Source: Accumulibacter sp.
GTDB lineage: Bacteria; Pseudomonadota; Gammaproteobacteria; Burkholderiales; Rhodocyclaceae
DNA length: 7,364 bases
Direction of reading: 5' to 3'
Assembly (NCBI GenBank): GCA_003538495.1
Contig: DPSD01000162.1
Coordinates: forward strand, 470-7,833
Shown piece by piece: positions 5,828 to 7,364 of this stretch (positions are counted from its first letter, which is position 1; the number at the start of each line of letters is the position of its first letter). The position numbers and the translations under genes were made by a program. Below the pieces are notes generated by a model, which saw nothing but the letters and a program-made list of their open reading frames with translations, was not told the origin of the DNA and did no database searches.

Positions 5828-6748
5828 TCATGTTTCCCGAGTACTCCAGTTGCTGCTTGCCGCTCCTTGCGGCGAGGCTTGCGCACCGTTTTCGGGCGTG
5901 TTCTTGAAGCGCATGCCGAAGGTGAAGACGTCTTCCGAGCAGACGTCGATACAGCGTCCACAGTTCGTGCAGTTTGCGGCCAGGATCACCGGGCCGACAC
6001 CCTTGTCCGCGCCTTTCAGCGCCGGGCGGATGACCTGCGGTTCGGGGCAGACCTCGAAGCAGTCCATGCAATCATTGCAGGCAGCGCGCCTGGACGCGGT
6101 CACACGCAATGGACTCCACTTGCCAAGCAGGCTGTAGAACGCGCCGACCGGGCATAGATGTCCGCACCAGCCGCGGCTCATCACGAACAAATCGAACAGG
6201 AACACCGTCAGTACCACTGCCCAGCCGGCGCCCAGCCCAAACAGCAGCCCACGATGCAGCATCGAAACCGGATTGACCAGTTCCCAGGCAATCGTACCGG
6301 TCAGGCCTGCCAGCACCACGGTCATCGCCAGAATCCAGTAGCGCGTGTTGCGTGCGACGTGCGCGCTGCCCTTGATACCGATGCGGCGACGGAGCCAGGC
6401 AGCGAGGTCGGTAAGCGGATTGACCGGACAGATCCACGCACAGTAGACGCGTCCGCCGACCAGCAGATAGAAGGCGACGACGATCAGTACCCCGATCAGG
6501 CCGAGTCGCTCCGGAATGTTGCCGGCCAGCAGCGATTGCAGCAGCACATAGGGGTCGCTCAAGGGTAGGGTATCGAGCGTCAGGCTGTACGCCAGGTTGC
6601 CCTTGACGATCCAGACCGCGGCTAGTGGACCCAGCAGAAAAAGGGTCAGGATCGCGCCCTGGCTCAGACGGCGAGCCAGCAGCCATTGGTGCGCACCAAG
6701 CCAGCCTTTGCTGGCAATTGCGTCGGCACCGGTACGCCGCATGTTCAT
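5828..6748 (-). CDS. napH: NapH, membrane quinol dehydrogenase subunit with iron-sulfur clusters
   Basis: NapH is the integral membrane part of the NapGH quinol dehydrogenase, taking electrons from quinol and passing them through NapG towards NapB and NapA. The 306-residue protein has about four membrane segments (roughly 31-50, 84-100, 137-156, 165-190). Two CXXXCP motifs follow membrane segments, CAWICP (103-108) and CGHLCP (195-200), as in the NapH/NosR/RdxA-type family. The C-terminal part, expected in the cytoplasm, has two [4Fe-4S] motifs: C224/227/230/234 followed by P, and C260/263/266/270. The final 25 or so residues are polar and low in complexity. Its ATG overlaps the napG stop in an ATGA junction (6748-6745), which implies coupled translation; a second in-frame ATG lies two codons on, at 6742. 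The order G-H-B on one strand supports the assignment; related membrane ferredoxins such as CcoG differ in length and motif layout. Confidence 0.95.
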   Translation of the reverse strand: MNMRRTGADAIASKGWLGAHQWLLARRLSQGAILTLFLLGPLAAVWIVKGNLAYSLTLDTLPLSDPYVLLQSLLAGNIPERLGLIGVLIVVAFYLLVGGRVYCAWICPVNPLTDLAAWLRRRIGIKGSAHVARNTRYWILAMTVVLAGLTGTIAWELVNPVSMLHRGLLFGLGAGWAVVLTVFLFDLFVMSRGWCGHLCPVGAFYSLLGKWSPLRVTASRRAACNDCMDCFEVCPEPQVIRPALKGADKGVGPVILAANCTNCGRCIDVCSEDVFTFGMRFKNTPENGAQASPQGAASSNWSTRET

Positions 6749-7364
6749 CGCGCCGCCTCGGTTGGCAGCGGAGCCGCCGGCGCACTGGCCGGGGCGGCGG
6801 GACCACCCAATCCCGGCGGCAGACTGGGAACGACGTTGGCGGCGTTGCCCGGCATTTCAGCCGGCAGTTGGTCGCTGCCTGGATCGAAATGGCCCTCGAG
6901 CTTCATTCCCTCGGGCAGGCGGTCCGGCAGGTCGACCAGCCCCTTGTCTTCGACCAGCGAGTGCCCGCCAGCTTTGCTCTTTTCTTCCCAGCCGATCCGG
7001 TAGTGCTCGCCGAGTGAGCCTTTCGCCAGTTTGGTCGGCAGGACCCGGATCGACGCCTCCTCGGTAACGCACGCTTTCTCGCACTTGCCGCAGCCGGTGC
7101 AGTGCTCGGAGTGTACGGTCGGAATGAACATCGCATGGCGACCGGTACGGGTATTCGGCCGCACTTCGAGGGTGATCGCCTTGTCGATCAGCGGGCAGAC
7201 ACGATAACAGACGTCACAGCGCAGACCCAGCCAGTTCAGACAGGTCTCCTGGTCCGACAGAACCGCCAGCCCCATCCTGGATTGATTGATGTCGGTCAGG
7301 CGATGGTCGAGGGCACCGGTCGGGCAGGCCTTGACACAGGGTATGTCCTCGCACATCTCGCAGG
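6745..7364 (-). CDS. napG: NapG, periplasmic ferredoxin-type protein; N-terminus outside window
   Basis: NapG is the periplasmic multi-cluster iron-sulfur partner of NapH. The frame is open through the right edge, so the signal peptide (usually twin-arginine) and the first cluster are not visible. The visible 205 residues start [18 protein letters not shown], the second cluster motif. A third group follows as [17 protein letters not shown] (C-X7-C-X2-C-X3-CP) and a fourth as [11 protein letters not shown]; the wording is that of NapG. The conserved core ends at [14 protein letters not shown], close to where E. coli NapG (231 residues) ends. About 75 more residues follow (roughly 6966-6748), acidic at first and then Pro/Ala-rich, with no cysteine. 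The stop codon overlaps the napH start by four bases. napA is expected further upstream on this strand, beyond the window. Confidence 0.95.
   Translation of the reverse strand, partial: CEMCEDIPCVKACPTGALDHRLTDINQSRMGLAVLSDQETCLNWLGLRCDVCYRVCPLIDKAITLEVRPNTRTGRHAMFIPTVHSEHCTGCGKCEKACVTEEASIRVLPTKLAKGSLGEHYRIGWEEKSKAGGHSLVEDKGLVDLPDRLPEGMKLEGHFDPGSDQLPAEMPGNAANVVPSLPPGLGGPAAPASAPAAPLPTEAAR

Noticed and set aside
5794..5961. A longer napB beginning upstream at 5961
   Set aside because: It would overlap napH by more than 130 bases and bury the signal peptide; a strong ribosome-binding site and signal peptide support 5793.

Overview
The window looks like chromosomal DNA from a high-GC, facultatively anaerobic proteobacterium. 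The gene content (RNase R, a NapGH-type periplasmic nitrate reductase locus, a lipid-activating multidomain enzyme) and the protein sequences suggest a betaproteobacterium, perhaps of the Rhodocyclaceae/Accumulibacter kind. That placement is inferred from sequence feel and not from a search.

Layout, left to right. (1) 1-1349, plus strand: the 3' part of rnr, encoding the RNB catalytic domain and S1 domain of ribonuclease R; its 5' end lies outside the window. (2) 1350-1817: about 470 bases with no convincing gene, containing two strong inverted repeats and, near its right end, a good Shine-Dalgarno followed by a 10-codon reading frame that stops four bases before napF. (3) 1818-2318, plus: napF, the cytoplasmic four-cluster ferredoxin-type accessory protein of periplasmic nitrate reductase. 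(4) 2370-5213, plus: a 947-residue protein that joins an acyl carrier protein domain, a fatty acyl-AMP ligase and a PlsC-type acyltransferase. (5) 5214-5325: a convergent intergenic gap with a strong hairpin that can serve as a two-way terminator. (6) 7364-5326, minus: napG (truncated at the window edge), napH and napB, in an operon order typical of nap clusters of the AGHB kind.

How the genes work together. NapH (membrane) and NapG (periplasmic) form a quinol dehydrogenase; NapB is the periplasmic dihaem cytochrome that hands electrons to the catalytic subunit NapA, which would be expected upstream of napG, beyond the right edge. NapF normally acts in the cytoplasm on NapA maturation. Here napF is not in the operon. 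It is on the opposite strand, facing it, with the acyl-activating fusion gene between them.

The most unusual item is the ACP-ligase-acyltransferase fusion, which reads as a self-contained unit for activating a free fatty acid, loading it on its own carrier domain and esterifying it to a lysolipid or glycerol phosphate acceptor. Its domain content is clear; its substrate, and any link to nitrate respiration, are inference.
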